Below the pieces are notes generated by a model. It saw only the letters and a program-made list of their open reading frames with translations, searched no databases and had not been told where the DNA came from. Shown here in pieces: positions 63,805-64,000 of a stretch of 64,000 nucleotides of DNA. Every line of letters starts with the position of its first letter. Within the stretch, counting starts at the first letter, position 1. The stretch is taken from assembly GCA_965213935.1 (NCBI GenBank), contig CBDCAO010000012.1, positions 2,356,001 to 2,420,000 on the forward strand, written 5' to 3'. The DNA comes from Bin52 sp965213935 (GTDB lineage: Bacteria; Pseudomonadota; Alphaproteobacteria; Thalassobaculales; Thalassobaculaceae). A program made the translations under genes and the position numbers.

Positions 63805-64000
63805 TCAGGTCCTGACAACGTGCACGGTGATCACTGGCCGCTTGCCGAACCCGCGGCGCAGCTCGCGGCGCAGCGTCCGCGTTGCCCTGTCGACCACCGC
63901 CTGGTCGGACTGTCGTTCGCGCCTGTTCAGTGCCTCGACCGCGTCCCTGACATCCTCGGCCAGCTCGTTGCCCACGGCATCGGCTTCCTGCCCGTCACAC
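63805..64000 (-). CDS. rnj: Ribonuclease J, C-terminal part (runs off the window)
   Basis: The last 64 codons of a minus-strand gene are visible, ending in TGA at 63807-63805. The residues DAVEALNRRERQSDQAV and LRRELRRGFGKRPVITVHVV are the typical C-terminal dimerisation region of alphaproteobacterial RNase J, an enzyme that degrades and matures RNA. The metallo-beta-lactamase part lies outside. The rnj-mce-DUF1467 order supports the call. Confidence 0.85.
   Translation of the reverse strand, partial: CDGQEADAVGNELAEDVRDAVEALNRRERQSDQAVVDRATRTLRRELRRGFGKRPVITVHVVRT

Overview
The window is GC-rich chromosomal DNA from an alphaproteobacterium, probably a Rhodospirillales-like lineage. This rests on gene order and on alphaproteobacterial traits: a pyruvate dehydrogenase operon whose E1 beta carries its own lipoyl domain, the RNase J - methylmalonyl-CoA epimerase - DUF1467 order, DUF177 - plsX - fabH - ihfA - MerR - tRNA-Pro, a CBP3-type cytochrome bc1 chaperone beside bamE, a DHBP synthase with a degenerate GTP cyclohydrolase II tail, and a pyrophosphate-driven proton pump. 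No 16S gene is present, so the genus stays open.

Core metabolism, 1-34 kb. A cut LivG-type ATPase and an FAD oxidase open the window, followed by a DUF192 protein, a lone ABC permease and a COQ10/RatA-like protein. A long minus-strand run (4.1-17.7 kb) holds lipA, lpdA, pdhC, pdhB, pdhA, ftsB, eno, a TPR protein, kdsA, pyrG, secG and tpiA. This is the path from triose phosphate through enolase to acetyl-CoA, with CTP and KDO synthesis. A PpiD-like chaperone and trpE lie on the plus strand. Next come an MFS transporter, tRNA-Pro(GGG), the fatty-acid/IHF block, bamE and its divergent neighbour, the H+-pyrophosphatase with a readable promoter, a second MFS transporter, and the riboflavin operon ribE-ribBX-ribH-nusB-thiL.

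Accessory island, about 35.27-40.34 kb. A 5-kb insert separates ribE from ribD, although nrdR and ribD continue the same operon on the far side. A 10-bp direct repeat (CCAAATAAAG) lies at both junctions. The insert carries the RuvC half of a TnpB nuclease, a three-gene cassette (TIGR04255-family protein, helix-turn-helix protein, and a protein with an SQTCD motif) behind a promoter with paired GTGAA repeats, and two membrane proteins of unknown function. The cassette is the best candidate for an undescribed system.

Core again, 40.3-48.7 kb: ribD, nrdR, glyA, rpiB, a glutaryl-CoA-dehydrogenase-like enzyme and pyruvate carboxylase.

Mobile patch, 48.7-54.2 kb. An IS5-type element with a broken transposase frame is followed by a complete IS66 element with 8-bp target duplications. 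The IS66 element carries an adenine-methylase gene as cargo, frameshifted in its motif I region. A truncated ISAs1 transposase and a FitAB/VapBC-type toxin-antitoxin pair with a 23-bp palindromic operator follow.

Right end, 54.2-64 kb: a TRAP transporter for 2-oxo acids or similar substrates with an unusually long large permease, then pgi-eda-pgm (hexose phosphate and Entner-Doudoroff metabolism), DUF1467, methylmalonyl-CoA epimerase and the 3' end of ribonuclease J.
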